The translations under genes were made by a program, and so were the position numbers. A stretch of DNA of 64,000 bases from CALOCY01 sp942491975. GTDB taxonomy: Bacteria; Bacteroidota; Bacteroidia; Bacteroidales; Prolixibacteraceae. This document shows, piece after piece, positions 8,506-17,264 of this stretch; positions within the stretch are counted from its first letter, which is position 1; the number at the start of each line of letters is the position of its first letter. The stretch spans positions 2,480,001 through 2,544,000 of the forward strand of contig CALOCY010000004.1 in NCBI GenBank assembly GCA_942491975.1, given 5' to 3'. The notes under the pieces were generated by a model. The model had not been told where the DNA came from, did no database searches, and worked only from the letters and a program-made list of their open reading frames with translations.

Positions 8506-9354
8506 ATGCAACAGTCAAAAAACACATTTAAGCCATTAGCTATCAGGGGTATAATTGCAGATAAAAATGCAAAGTTGGCTAAACGATTGCCTGGTTTTAT
8601 TGTCCGGTACCTGCACCGTATTATGCATATTGACGAAATGAACCAGATTATGGAGGAAGACGGGCATCTGAGAGGTGTCGATTTTGTCGAAGCACAAGTG
8701 AAGCGTTTCAATATCAAATTTAATTTGCAGGGGATTGAAAATATACCACTGGATCGCTCGCTCATTTTTGCTTCAAACCATCCGTTGGGCGGGTTTGACG
8801 GCACGTTGCTGATGAGTATAGTCAAAAAAACAACCCATAGAGATTCGTGGTTTTTGGTGAATGATTTTTTGATGAATGTAACCCCGCTTAAGGAATGGTT
8901 CATCCCTATCAATAAAGTAGGCGGACAAGCCCGTGGTGCTTTGCAGAAGGTAGAGGAGGCTTATCTGTCTGATGCACACATGCTCATTTTCCCGGCAGGA
9001 ATTTGTTCACGAAAAATAAAAGGAAAGATCACCGATTTAAAATGGAACAAGCACTTCATCCAAAAAGCTGTACAATATCAACGAGATATTGTCCCCGTAC
9101 ATTTTAGTGGACGGAATTCCTCGTTTTTCTACAATCTGGCACGATTGCGAAAATGGTTGGGTATTAAATTTAATATTGAAATGATGTACCTTGCCGACGA
9201 GACCTTTAAGCATAAAAACAAAACATTTACCATTACTTTTGGTGCCCCTATTCCCCATGAAAGTTTGACCAATAAAAAATCCCAAACAGCATGGGCAGCA
9301 CATGTGAAGGATATTGTTTATAGTCTCCCCGTTTGCAACAAAAAGACAAAATGA
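8506..9354 (+). CDS. glsA: PlsC-family O-acyltransferase, GlsA/OlsA-like (glycine- or aminolipid synthesis)
   Basis: The 282-residue protein carries a PlsC-like acyltransferase core: FASNHPLGGFDG near residues 87-98 (a variant His...Asp motif with five intervening residues) and FPAGICSRK near residue 165, equivalent to the FPEGTRS block. Proteins of this type are often annotated as hemolysin or glycerol acyltransferase. Because the next gene is an OlsB-like N-acyltransferase, the pair matches the glsA/glsB arrangement known from Bacteroides thetaiotaomicron, where GlsA esterifies the hydroxyl of an N-acyl glycine lipid. The family call is firm. The lipid substrate is inferred from context. 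Confidence 0.75.
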   Translation: MQQSKNTFKPLAIRGIIADKNAKLAKRLPGFIVRYLHRIMHIDEMNQIMEEDGHLRGVDFVEAQVKRFNIKFNLQGIENIPLDRSLIFASNHPLGGFDGTLLMSIVKKTTHRDSWFLVNDFLMNVTPLKEWFIPINKVGGQARGALQKVEEAYLSDAHMLIFPAGICSRKIKGKITDLKWNKHFIQKAVQYQRDIVPVHFSGRNSSFFYNLARLRKWLGIKFNIEMMYLADETFKHKNKTFTITFGAPIPHESLTNKKSQTAWAAHVKDIVYSLPVCNKKTK

Positions 9355-9521
9355 TTGTTGCTCTTTAGATTAGGTTAATATTTAATCGGGCAAAATAATT
9401 ACGTATATTTGAAGAAATGTAGAACATTTTGGTCAAGTGTTCACATCTTTGCGGGTAATGTAAAAGAGATACTGATTATTTTTCTATTTTTGTAGGCTTA
9501 CAATTACAGTGGAGTTGTTAT

Positions 9522-10460
9522 ATGAAGGAAATTATTGCACCTATTCCCAAAAAAGCACTTATTGCGGAGTTAACCCCTGAAAAACTCCTGAGAAAAACCA
9601 ATAATGGTGGCAATGAGATCTACGTGGTTACCCACCACGATTCACCCAACCTGATGACAGAGATTGGCCGGTTGCGGGAATTGACATTCAGGGGTGCCGG
9701 GGGAGGAACAGGGAAATCACTGGATATTGACAGCTACGATACAGCTCCCATCCCTTATAAGCAGTTAATTGTTTGGGACCCCGATTCACAAGAGATCCTG
9801 GGGGGTTACCGTTACATCATTTGTGCTGAAGCAGAAAAAGATGAGGCCGGCACACCTATATTGGCAACATCGCGCTTGTTTCATTTTTCCGATCGTTTTG
9901 TAACAGAGTATCTGCCCCACTCCATCGAATTGGGACGGTCATTTGTGCAACCCGATTATCAATCGAGCAAAGCCGGGGCAAAAGCACTTTTTGCACTGGA
10001 TAACCTGTGGGATGGATTAGGGGCACTTTTTGTCGATCACCCTGAAATCCGCTACTTTTTTGGAAAGATTACCATGTATTCTCATTTCAATACACAGGCC
10101 CGTGACCTTATCCAATATTTCTTCCTAAAATACTTCAGGGACAGGGAGAATTTGGTATATCCTAAAAACCCAATGCCCATCAACTTAGATGAAAAGAAGA
10201 TTGATGAGATTTATAATGGAGGTTCATACAGTGAGGACTATAAAATACTGACACAGAATGTGCGGAAATTTGATGAGAACATTCCGCCGTTGATCAACGC
10301 CTATATGAACTTATCCCCTTCGATGAAGACTTTTGGTACGGTACTAAATGATCATTTTGGAGATGTAGAAGAGACCGGCATCATTGTCACCATCAAAGAT
10401 ATTTATGAAGCAAAAAAAGACCGGCACATCGAAACCTACTTCAAAGGAAGAGAAGATTAA
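9522..10460 (+). CDS. glsB: GNAT-like N-acyltransferase, GlsB/OlsB-like
   Basis: The 312-residue protein has the OlsB/hemolysin-type GNAT fold. Recognisable stretches are EIGRLRELTFRGAGGGTGKSLD, the strand QLIVWDPDSQEILGGYRYI, and ELGRSFVQPDYQ at about residues 147-158, which is diagnostic for this acyl-ACP-using family. GlsB transfers a 3-hydroxy acyl chain from ACP to glycine; the homologue OlsB uses ornithine. It lies 167 bases after the GlsA-like gene. A TATATTTG -7-like motif at 9404-9411 suggests it may also have its own promoter. Substrate identity cannot be read from the sequence. Confidence 0.75.
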   Translation: MKEIIAPIPKKALIAELTPEKLLRKTNNGGNEIYVVTHHDSPNLMTEIGRLRELTFRGAGGGTGKSLDIDSYDTAPIPYKQLIVWDPDSQEILGGYRYIICAEAEKDEAGTPILATSRLFHFSDRFVTEYLPHSIELGRSFVQPDYQSSKAGAKALFALDNLWDGLGALFVDHPEIRYFFGKITMYSHFNTQARDLIQYFFLKYFRDRENLVYPKNPMPINLDEKKIDEIYNGGSYSEDYKILTQNVRKFDENIPPLINAYMNLSPSMKTFGTVLNDHFGDVEETGIIVTIKDIYEAKKDRHIETYFKGRED

Positions 10461-10530
10461 GGCCCGTAAATAAAAATTACCTTCACACACAAAACAGCCT
10501 TAGGATAATATTAAAAATCAAGCATTGTTT

Positions 10531-10935
10531 CTATTTTCCCATCACCCAGGCTTTGGAAAAATCAACATCAGATTTCATTTTTTTAAGGGCTTCTTTTGCT
10601 GCTGTACGGTTATCGAATGACTTTACTGCCAGTCGGTACCATCCGTCCTCATTTATCATTAGAATGCCTGGTTTGAGGCCTTTTTTCTTAAAGTAACCGG
10701 CACGTGCCTTTGCAAAATCCTCAACGGTATAGCAGTCGACAACAATAAAATACTTATCATTAAGATCTACTCCTTCATCAATTACCAGTTGTGGTTTGGG
10801 TTGTACTTTAACCGTATCTTTCTCAACTTTTACCACTTTTGCTTTGGGTTTCTTTTTAGGCACAGGCTTTTCCTTTTTACAACCAACAAAAGCGATAAGT
10901 GCAATAGCTATCAGTAAAAGGCTTAGATGCTTCAT
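10531..10935 (-). CDS. SPOR-domain lipoprotein
   Basis: The start chosen is the ATG at 10935, giving MKHLSLLLIAIALIAFVGCKK, a lipoprotein signal with lipobox-type cysteine at residue 19; a longer upstream frame to 10995 would bury the signal. A Lys/Pro-rich linker follows, then a C-terminal SPOR-like domain (about residues 62-134: FIVVDCYTVEDFAKARAGYFKKKG...GWYRLAVKSF). SPOR domains bind glycan strands lacking stem peptides. It is the last gene of the phoR-phoB direction, 98 bases after phoB; a shared role is not evident. Confidence 0.8.
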   Translation of the reverse strand: MKHLSLLLIAIALIAFVGCKKEKPVPKKKPKAKVVKVEKDTVKVQPKPQLVIDEGVDLNDKYFIVVDCYTVEDFAKARAGYFKKKGLKPGILMINEDGWYRLAVKSFDNRTAAKEALKKMKSDVDFSKAWVMGK

Positions 10936-11033
10936 AAGCTTCTTTTTTATCCGTTTATTCAAAGGTAAAAAAAAACAACAAGTTACATATAGCAACGTTG
11001 TTGTTTTTCCCGCTTATATTAAATTATTCCCTT

Positions 11034-11732
11034 CTATTCTACAAACTTATATCCGATTCCTTTCAGGGTTTTGATGTGGTCACTGCCAATTTTCTCACGT
11101 AATTTTCGTATATGCACATCAATGGTGCGGTCTCCCACAATGACATTGTCACCCCATACACTGTAATAAATCTCCTCACGGGTGAATACCTTACCCGGTT
11201 TGGAAACCAATAATGATAACAATTCAAACTCTTTTCGGGGCAATACCATCTCTTCGCCATTGGTATTAATCAGATAACGCTCTTTATCAATCTCAAGGTT
11301 TCCTACCTTGAGAATGTTTTTATTCTCCTCCGCTTTTACAGCTTCTCCACCCCCCGATCGTTTTAACAGGGCTTTTACTCTGCTTATCAAGACTTTAGGG
11401 CGAATGGGTTTGGTTATATAGTCATCTGCACCGGCATCAAATCCGGCTATTTGCGAATAGTCTTCCCCACGTGCCGTTAAGAATGTAATCATGGTATTTT
11501 TCATGGAAGGGAGCTTTCGGATCTCTTCACAAGCCACAATACCGTCCATTTCCGGCATCATTACATCCAGGATAATCAGGTCAGGTTGTTTTCTTTCGGC
11601 CATTTTAATGGCCTCTTTGCCGTTTTTGGCAGTGTATACTTTGTAACCTTCCCGTTCCAGGTTATAGCTGATGAATTCAAGAATGTCTATTTCATCGTCT
11701 ACCAAAAGGATTTTTTGTTTTGTCTCTGTCAT
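11034..11732 (-). CDS. phoB: OmpR/PhoB-family response regulator, probable PhoB
   Basis: The 232-residue protein has a receiver domain with acidic pocket DDEID, phosphoacceptor Asp in LIILDVMMP (about residue 56), conserved Thr in ITFLTARG and Lys in DYITKPIRP, then a winged-helix DNA-binding domain (about residues 140-232) ending RTIDVHIRKLREKIG...GIGYKFVE. It lies downstream of a PhoR-like kinase and next to phosphate-uptake genes, so PhoB is the best name. Candidate Pho boxes occur before this gene and before the porin gene. The kinase gene comes first in transcription order. Confidence 0.8.
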   Translation of the reverse strand: MTETKQKILLVDDEIDILEFISYNLEREGYKVYTAKNGKEAIKMAERKQPDLIILDVMMPEMDGIVACEEIRKLPSMKNTMITFLTARGEDYSQIAGFDAGADDYITKPIRPKVLISRVKALLKRSGGGEAVKAEENKNILKVGNLEIDKERYLINTNGEEMVLPRKEFELLSLLVSKPGKVFTREEIYYSVWGDNVIVGDRTIDVHIRKLREKIGSDHIKTLKGIGYKFVE

Positions 11733-11752
11733 CGTGTGCGATTTATATGTGA

Positions 11753-11798
11753 CAAAATAATGTATTGATTCTTAACTGTGCCTTAAGGAATGGTTAAC
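11753..11798 (-). promoter_or_regulatory. Candidate Pho box and -7 element upstream of phoB
   Basis: Read on the minus strand, GTTAACC (11798-11792), CTTAAGG (11787-11781) and GTTAAGA (11776-11770) follow each other at exactly 11-bp steps with 4-base spacers. About 9 bases further is TTATTTTG (11760-11753), close to the TAnnTTTG -7 element. Three 7-bp units at 11-bp spacing upstream of a weak core promoter is the geometry of PhoB boxes in other bacteria. A similar array precedes the porin gene. Confidence 0.55.
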
Positions 11799-11808
11799 AA
11801 TACATGAA

Positions 11809-12873
11809 TTAAAGATACTGTATTTTTGATTTTTTACTTACCCTATCCAATGTAAATGTGAAGGTTGTGCCCTGGTTAGGAACACTTTTCACATTTATTG
11901 ATTGTTCATGTGCTTCGATAATGTGCTTTACAATTGACAACCCTAACCCTGTTCCTCCCTGTTCACGCGACCGGCTTTTATCGACCCTGTAAAAACGTTC
12001 AAAAATACGTGAAAGGTGCTCTTCTCCGATGCCAATACCACTATCGGTTACTTCTACCAGAATCTGTTCTTCCATATCAAAAAAACCGATTTTCACATAT
12101 CCTCTTTTCTTTCCGTACTTTATGCCATTCCCTACCAGATTGGTCATCACCTCAAAAATGCGCTTTTTGTCAGCATTTACCATCACCGGGCGATCGTGCC
12201 TGGTGTAAATCTCCATATCTATCTTATGCTGACGTGCAAGCATCTGTTCAATATCAAACACCTCTTCTACCAGTTTTAAGATATCAAAATTCTCTTTATG
12301 CAACGTTAATTCACCCGATTCCAGTTTTGTAATCGACTCCAGGTCTTCCACAATAGATATCATGCGGTCGATGCTACGTTCGGTGCGTTCCAGGTAAAAC
12401 CGGTTTATATTGGCATCTTCCAGCCCTCCCTCCAGCAGGGTAAGGATATATCCCTGGATATTGAATATGGGGGTTTTCAGCTCATGTGAAACATTTCCGA
12501 TAAACTCTTTGCGGTACTTTTCCAATTCCCGCAGCCGCTTAATCTCATGCTCCCTGTGCTTTGTCCACTCTTTAACTTCTTCATTTACAACTGAAATCAC
12601 ATTTCCGCCTGCTTCTTCTTTTTTTAATCTCACTTTTTCATCCAACGGGGCATTTTTTATGGTTTTGTAAATCGGAGCAATTTTATGCCGGATATACTTG
12701 TTCAGAATATAAAATACCACAAAATAGGTAATCAAAAAAAACAACGGTAAGAGAAACAATAGTGCCAGAAATATCGAATCAATAAAGTGCTCGACAATAA
12801 ACGCCCCCGTTCCTATGCCCGACAAAATAATCGCAATATAAAGTGCCAGTTGTTTGGATGAATAGGTTTTCAT
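11809..12873 (-). CDS. phoR: Membrane sensor histidine kinase, probable PhoR
   Basis: From the ATG at 12873 the protein is 354 residues; an in-frame ATG at 12894 would add seven residues before the hydrophobic start. Two adjacent membrane helices (about residues 9-28 and 33-57) are separated by almost no periplasmic loop. They are followed by a HAMP-like linker, a DHp domain with FIGNVSHELKTPI and a HATPase domain with NLVGNGIKYGK, DSGIGIGEEHL and GGTGLGLSIVKHI. The tiny external loop fits PhoR, which senses phosphate through the uptake system. It is adjacent to phoB and divergent from the porin/PiT genes. Confidence 0.8.
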   Translation of the reverse strand: MKTYSSKQLALYIAIILSGIGTGAFIVEHFIDSIFLALLFLLPLFFLITYFVVFYILNKYIRHKIAPIYKTIKNAPLDEKVRLKKEEAGGNVISVVNEEVKEWTKHREHEIKRLRELEKYRKEFIGNVSHELKTPIFNIQGYILTLLEGGLEDANINRFYLERTERSIDRMISIVEDLESITKLESGELTLHKENFDILKLVEEVFDIEQMLARQHKIDMEIYTRHDRPVMVNADKKRIFEVMTNLVGNGIKYGKKRGYVKIGFFDMEEQILVEVTDSGIGIGEEHLSRIFERFYRVDKSRSREQGGTGLGLSIVKHIIEAHEQSINVKSVPNQGTTFTFTLDRVSKKSKIQYL

Positions 12874-13054
12874 GTTGCAGTTTTTTGCTTCCAAAGCAAA
12901 GTTAACAATCTCCCATAAATAATGCTGTGCATTAAGGTTTTAGCCATCCCATCACATTTGTACCTAACTTTTCATAAAATCCACTTAAATCACATAAGCT
13001 ATTCAAAAACAGTGACTTACATTGTGTTTTCACAAAAAATAACATAAATACAAG

Positions 13055-13116
13055 GTTATATGAGTGTTAACAAAATATTAAGTGCTTTCATGACATGTTG
13101 GCAATCCCTATTTTTG
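13055..13116 (+). promoter_or_regulatory. Candidate Pho box and promoter of the porin-PiT operon
   Basis: GTTATAT (13055-13061), GTTAACA (13066-13072) and ATTAAGT (13077-13083) are spaced by exactly 11 bases. A -7-like TATTTTTG follows at 13109-13116 with no good -33 element before it, as expected of an activator-dependent promoter. The arrangement parallels the TTAA array before phoB. Confidence 0.5.
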
Positions 13117-13144
13117 ACTCGGTTCATTCATAAAAAGAAAACAG

Positions 13145-14146
13145 ATGATCGCCAAAAAATTATTCGTACTATCCTTTTTCGCCTTAACTATTTGTGGCGT
13201 ATACGGACAATCAAACGGGGAATTTACACCCTCAGGAAAAGCTTTCGCAACAATTTACGCCAATTTTCACCATGGTTTTTCTGAAGAAGTGTCTGAAGAA
13301 ACAGCATTTGAACTTACCCGTGCTTATCTGGGATATGAGTATCAATTGTCGCCTGAGTTTTTTGCCAAGGTAAAATTGGATATTGGTTCGCCCGAAGATG
13401 GCGCAGAAGGTTCCAGCCTGAAACGATATGCCTATTTTAAAAATGCTTACGTACAGTACCAAAAGAACAGGTGGAAGTTTAAATTTGGTTTGTTCGATCT
13501 GGAACATTTTAAACCGCAACAAAAATTTTGGGGCAAGCGTTACATTTACAAAAGTTTCAACGATGCCTATGGTTTTGGTTCATGTGCCGACATTGGGGTT
13601 AGTGCCTATTATTCTATTAATAAACAATTGAATATTGACGCAGCCATTGTAAATGGTGAAGGTTACAAAAAATTGCAATCCGACAATATCTACAAATATG
13701 GATTGGGTGTAACATATAAGCCCCTAAGCAAATTAACCATTCGTGTGTATAGCGATTGTACCAGTGATACAGTGACGCAAATGACATTTGCCGGATTCAT
13801 AGGGTATAAACACGATAGATTTAATCTGGCTGCCGAATACAACTACATGACTAACAATGCATTTAATGATGATCACCATAAGTTTGGCTACTCTTTTTAT
13901 GGAACGTACAAGCTAAAAAAGGATATTGAGTTGTTTGCCCGCTACGATAAACTGGAATCCAATAAACCTGAGGGGGAAGAACGCCCCTGGAACCTTGCTA
14001 AAGACGGGAGTACAGTTATTGCCGGGGTGCAATACCAACCCATTAAACAATTGAAAGTCTCGGTCAACTATCAGGACTGGTATCCGTGGGCTGTAGGGAA
14101 TGACAACATCGCATATTTGTTTTTGAATGTGGAAGTTACATTTTAA
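13145..14146 (+). CDS. Outer-membrane porin, probably phosphate-selective (OprO/OprP-like)
   Basis: The 333-residue protein has an N-terminal signal peptide (MIAKKLFVLSFFALTICGVYGQ, cleavage near residue 22). The rest alternates in beta-strand fashion with many aromatic residues (LGYEYQLSPEFFAKVKLDIG, YVQYQKNRWKFKFGLFD) and ends in phenylalanine, as outer-membrane barrels do. Its placement 56 bases before a phosphate transporter, with a Pho-box-like array upstream, suggests phosphate entry across the outer membrane. The barrel class is clear; substrate selectivity is inferred from context. Confidence 0.75.
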   Translation: MIAKKLFVLSFFALTICGVYGQSNGEFTPSGKAFATIYANFHHGFSEEVSEETAFELTRAYLGYEYQLSPEFFAKVKLDIGSPEDGAEGSSLKRYAYFKNAYVQYQKNRWKFKFGLFDLEHFKPQQKFWGKRYIYKSFNDAYGFGSCADIGVSAYYSINKQLNIDAAIVNGEGYKKLQSDNIYKYGLGVTYKPLSKLTIRVYSDCTSDTVTQMTFAGFIGYKHDRFNLAAEYNYMTNNAFNDDHHKFGYSFYGTYKLKKDIELFARYDKLESNKPEGEERPWNLAKDGSTVIAGVQYQPIKQLKVSVNYQDWYPWAVGNDNIAYLFLNVEVTF

Positions 14147-14202
14147 TGCCCTAAACACAGATAATATATTGTTTAAGCAACACAAAAATTAAAAAATAAA
14201 TC

Positions 14203-16479
14203 ATGGAATCATTTTACATCATTCTGGTCGTCGTTCTATTTGCGCTGGCCATCTCTGATTTAATTGTAGGCGTAAGCAACGATGCTGTTAATTTTTTGAA
14301 TTCAGCCATCGGGTCGAAAGCAGCCCCAAAATGGTTGATTTTTATTATGGCAAGTGCCGGGGTATTGGTAGGAGCTACGTTCTCAAGTGGCATGATGGAG
14401 GTAGCCCGTAAAGGGATCTTTCATCCCGACATGTTCTTCTTTTCAGAAATCATGATCATATTTATGGCTGTGATGATCACTGATGTGATCCTGCTTGACC
14501 TGTTCAACACGTTTGGCATGCCTACCTCAACCACGGTATCCATCGTATTTGAATTGTTAGGTTCTGCAGTTGCGGTTTCTATTATTAAAATCAAAACATT
14601 GGGACACGAGTTGTCTACCTTATCGAGCTATATCAACTCTGATAAAGCCCTGATGATCATCACCGGTATTTTGCTATCGGTCGTGATTGCCTTCTCGGTG
14701 GGTGCCATTGTGCAATATATTTCTCGTCTGGCCTTCTCGTTCAACTATAAAAAGAGCCTGAAATACTATGGTTCCATTTTGGGCGGGTTGTCCATTACCG
14801 CCATTACCTATTTTATGCTAATCAAAGGAATGAAAGGTTCATCGTTTGCCAGTATGCCCATTGGCGAAGGAGATATGATGCTGAAAGAGTGGGTAACAGC
14901 GAACACCTTTATGATTCTTTTTTACTGTTTCTTGGGATGGACTGTAGTCATGGAGGTACTGAAATCGATTTTTAAGGTCAACATCCTTAAGTTGATTGTG
15001 ATGGTAGGTACTTTTGCACTGGCCATGGCTTTTGCCGGTAATGACCTGGTAAACTTTATCGGAGTGCCATTGGCCGGGTTTAAATCATTCCAGGCATGGG
15101 CTTCTTCAGGCGGAGTGGCTCCCGATGCTTTCTCCATGGCCATGCTGAAAGGGAAAGTGGGCACACCTACCTATATGTTGTTGATCTCCGGACTGGTTAT
15201 GATTGTTACCCTTATCTTATCGCGAAAAGCACGTGCGGTTGTGGATACTGAGGTGAACTTGGGACGTCAGGATGAAGCTGACGAACGCTTTGGATCATCC
15301 TATTTCTCCCGCCTGCTAGTACGCAATGCTATAGGATTTAATAAGCGGTTGCGGAAAATAATACCAACAGCCGTTACCAATAGTGTTGAAAAACGGTTTG
15401 CCCCGGTTGTTGAAACAACAGACGATGACAATAGCGAAAAACCTGCATTTGACCTGATCCGTGCAGCGTGTAACCTGGTGGTAGCCAGCATCCTGATCTC
15501 TATCGGCACATCATTGAAATTACCATTATCAACCACCTATGTGACGTTTATGGTAGCCATGGGTACATCGTTGGCTGACCGCGCATGGGACAGCGAGAGT
15601 GCCGTATACCGTATTTCAGGGGTAATGAGTGTTATTGGGGGTTGGTTCCTTACTGCATTTGTAGCCTTCTCGGCATCGGGAATCATTGCAGCCACAATTT
15701 CGTTGAGTGGCAATTATATGATATTTGGTTTTGTGGCACTGGCCATATTCATGGTGATCCGTACCCATGCTATATTTAATAAGCGTAAGGCAGAAAAAGA
15801 ATCCGATGATGAAGAACTGGACGAAAAATCGTTCAATACACAAAAAGTATTGGAGAAGAGTCAGAAAAATGCGCTGAGTGCCTTTATAAACGCGTCAAAA
15901 GCCTTCAATATCGGGTTTACCGGATTGTTGAGCGAAAACAGGGCACAGGTGAAAGAGGCGATGGTGTATATCAAAGAGTTCAATAAAAAATCGAAGAAGC
16001 AAAAAACCAATCTTTATAAAACCCTGCAAAAATTGCAACAAGACTCAATAGATTCAGGTTTATTCCATGTACAGGTAATCGACTACATGCGGGAGATGGC
16101 CCACTCGGTAAACTTTATCGTGCGGCCTATATTCGAACATGTTGAGAACCAACACAAGCCATTTATCGAAAGCCAGGTGGTTGCATTGACCCAGTTTGTC
16201 AATCAAGTGGATGAGTTCTTTAACCACGGGTTGCACATCCTGAAAGATGATAAATTTGGTGAATTGGATGAGTTGGTCAACAAACAAACCGAACTGTTTG
16301 AAATGCTTAAGATGTTAGAGAAAACGCAAATTAAGCTGTTGAAAAAGCAAGAAGTGAACACGCGCAACTCACAACTACTCTTCAGCATTACTGCCGAAAC
16401 CAAAAACCTGTTGCTGCAAGCCGTGAACCTGATCAAATCGCAACGCGACTTTGTAGAACAGACCAACGAAGAGAATTAA
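14203..16479 (+). CDS. PiT-family inorganic phosphate transporter with C-terminal PhoU-like domain
   Basis: The 758-residue protein has duplicated PiT blocks: VGVSNDAVNFLNSAIGSKAAP and GMPTSTTVSIVFELLG in the first half, and AGNDLVNFIGVPLAG and LPLSTTYVTFMVAMGTSLADR in the second. Roughly 10-12 membrane helices end near residue 525. The last 230 residues are hydrophilic and helical (QKNALSAFINASKAFNIGF...), resembling a PhoU/DUF47 regulatory helix bundle fused to the transporter. It would import phosphate driven by the ion gradient. It is co-oriented with the porin and followed by a terminator. Confidence 0.93.
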   Translation: MESFYIILVVVLFALAISDLIVGVSNDAVNFLNSAIGSKAAPKWLIFIMASAGVLVGATFSSGMMEVARKGIFHPDMFFFSEIMIIFMAVMITDVILLDLFNTFGMPTSTTVSIVFELLGSAVAVSIIKIKTLGHELSTLSSYINSDKALMIITGILLSVVIAFSVGAIVQYISRLAFSFNYKKSLKYYGSILGGLSITAITYFMLIKGMKGSSFASMPIGEGDMMLKEWVTANTFMILFYCFLGWTVVMEVLKSIFKVNILKLIVMVGTFALAMAFAGNDLVNFIGVPLAGFKSFQAWASSGGVAPDAFSMAMLKGKVGTPTYMLLISGLVMIVTLILSRKARAVVDTEVNLGRQDEADERFGSSYFSRLLVRNAIGFNKRLRKIIPTAVTNSVEKRFAPVVETTDDDNSEKPAFDLIRAACNLVVASILISIGTSLKLPLSTTYVTFMVAMGTSLADRAWDSESAVYRISGVMSVIGGWFLTAFVAFSASGIIAATISLSGNYMIFGFVALAIFMVIRTHAIFNKRKAEKESDDEELDEKSFNTQKVLEKSQKNALSAFINASKAFNIGFTGLLSENRAQVKEAMVYIKEFNKKSKKQKTNLYKTLQKLQQDSIDSGLFHVQVIDYMREMAHSVNFIVRPIFEHVENQHKPFIESQVVALTQFVNQVDEFFNHGLHILKDDKFGELDELVNKQTELFEMLKMLEKTQIKLLKKQEVNTRNSQLLFSITAETKNLLLQAVNLIKSQRDFVEQTNEEN

Positions 16480-16501
16480 AAGTTATTTAAACATATTACA
16501 G

Positions 16502-16531
16502 AGCCTTCCTCTTTCCGGGGAAGGCTTTTTT
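16502..16531 (+). terminator. Rho-independent terminator after the PiT gene
   Basis: An 8-bp perfect stem AGCCTTCC (16502-16509) / GGAAGGCT (16519-16526) is followed by a T-run, 23 bases after the PiT stop codon. Confidence 0.85.
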
Positions 16532-16732
16532 GTTTCATGCTTGTTTTTGTATGGATGAAATCGCTCAAAAAAAGATAGCATCCTTTTGTTGGTACAAGGA
16601 AAAGCCTGGCCCCCTCTGGGATTGTTGAATTGCCTTACCGTTATTCCTTTGTAGTTAAATGTTAATTGATATAACCTATTGCTAAAGCAGCAGGTATAAC
16701 ATGGAAACAAAATACAAGAACGGGTTTTTCAT

Positions 16733-16763
16733 AAAAAAGAGGGAAGCAACACTGCTCCCCTCT
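16733..16763 (-). terminator. Rho-independent terminator of the ExbB/ExbD operon
   Basis: On the minus strand AGAGGGGAGCA pairs with TTGCTTCCCTCT (16738-16763) and is followed by a T-run (A-run 16733-16738 on the plus strand). It lies 26 bases past the last exbD stop codon. The 200 bases between this and the PiT terminator contain no recognisable gene. Confidence 0.8.
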
Positions 16764-16788
16764 CTTTATATGTCGTCCACAAACAATA

Positions 16789-17262
16789 TTAGTCACGCTC
16801 AACCTGCTGGCGGGCAGAGTAGTTAATGTGTAGTGCTGCCATCTTACGTAATTCCTGCTTCACATCCTGCACAATTTTCATCGGCGTATATTCATCCACC
16901 TTTAGTGAATAAATCATAAACGGACGTTCAGCCTCATCACGTGCCTCGCGTTCAACTTGAATAAACGCGGGGATTTCATCAATAGTAGCAAACTTATCAT
17001 TCAGCTGGATACGTTCAGCAGTACCCATTTTGGCCTGATATTGTTTGATAGGAGGGCCTATGTTAATGTAACATACCAATGATTTCTTCTCCAGTTTATT
17101 TAGCTCGGTAGCTTCAGGAACTTTTACGCGCACCATCAACTCCTGTTCCCTCATGGTGGTACTTACCATAAAGAAGAAAAGAATCATAAAAACAATGTCT
17201 GGTAACGAAGCGGTTGAAATAGGAGGTAGCTCCTTGCCGCCTTTTTTTCTGAATTTAGACAT
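16789..17262 (-). CDS. exbD: ExbD/TolR-family proton-channel protein (second copy)
   Basis: The 157-residue bitopic protein has a short cytoplasmic N-terminus rich in Lys and Gly, then one membrane helix beginning SLPDIVFMILFFFMVSTT. The Asp in this helix (about residue 25) corresponds to the essential proton-conducting Asp of ExbD. The C-terminal part is periplasmic. It lies two bases after the other exbD gene. Together with the ExbB-like gene it would form a proton-driven motor energising an envelope process. Confidence 0.9.
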   Translation of the reverse strand: MSKFRKKGGKELPPISTASLPDIVFMILFFFMVSTTMREQELMVRVKVPEATELNKLEKKSLVCYINIGPPIKQYQAKMGTAERIQLNDKFATIDEIPAFIQVEREARDEAERPFMIYSLKVDEYTPMKIVQDVKQELRKMAALHINYSARQQVERD

Positions 17263-17264
17263 TC

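Noticed and set aside
16483..16710. 75-codon minus-strand frame between the PiT and ExbD genes
   Set aside because: It spans the PiT terminator hairpin and has no start context or protein-like features.
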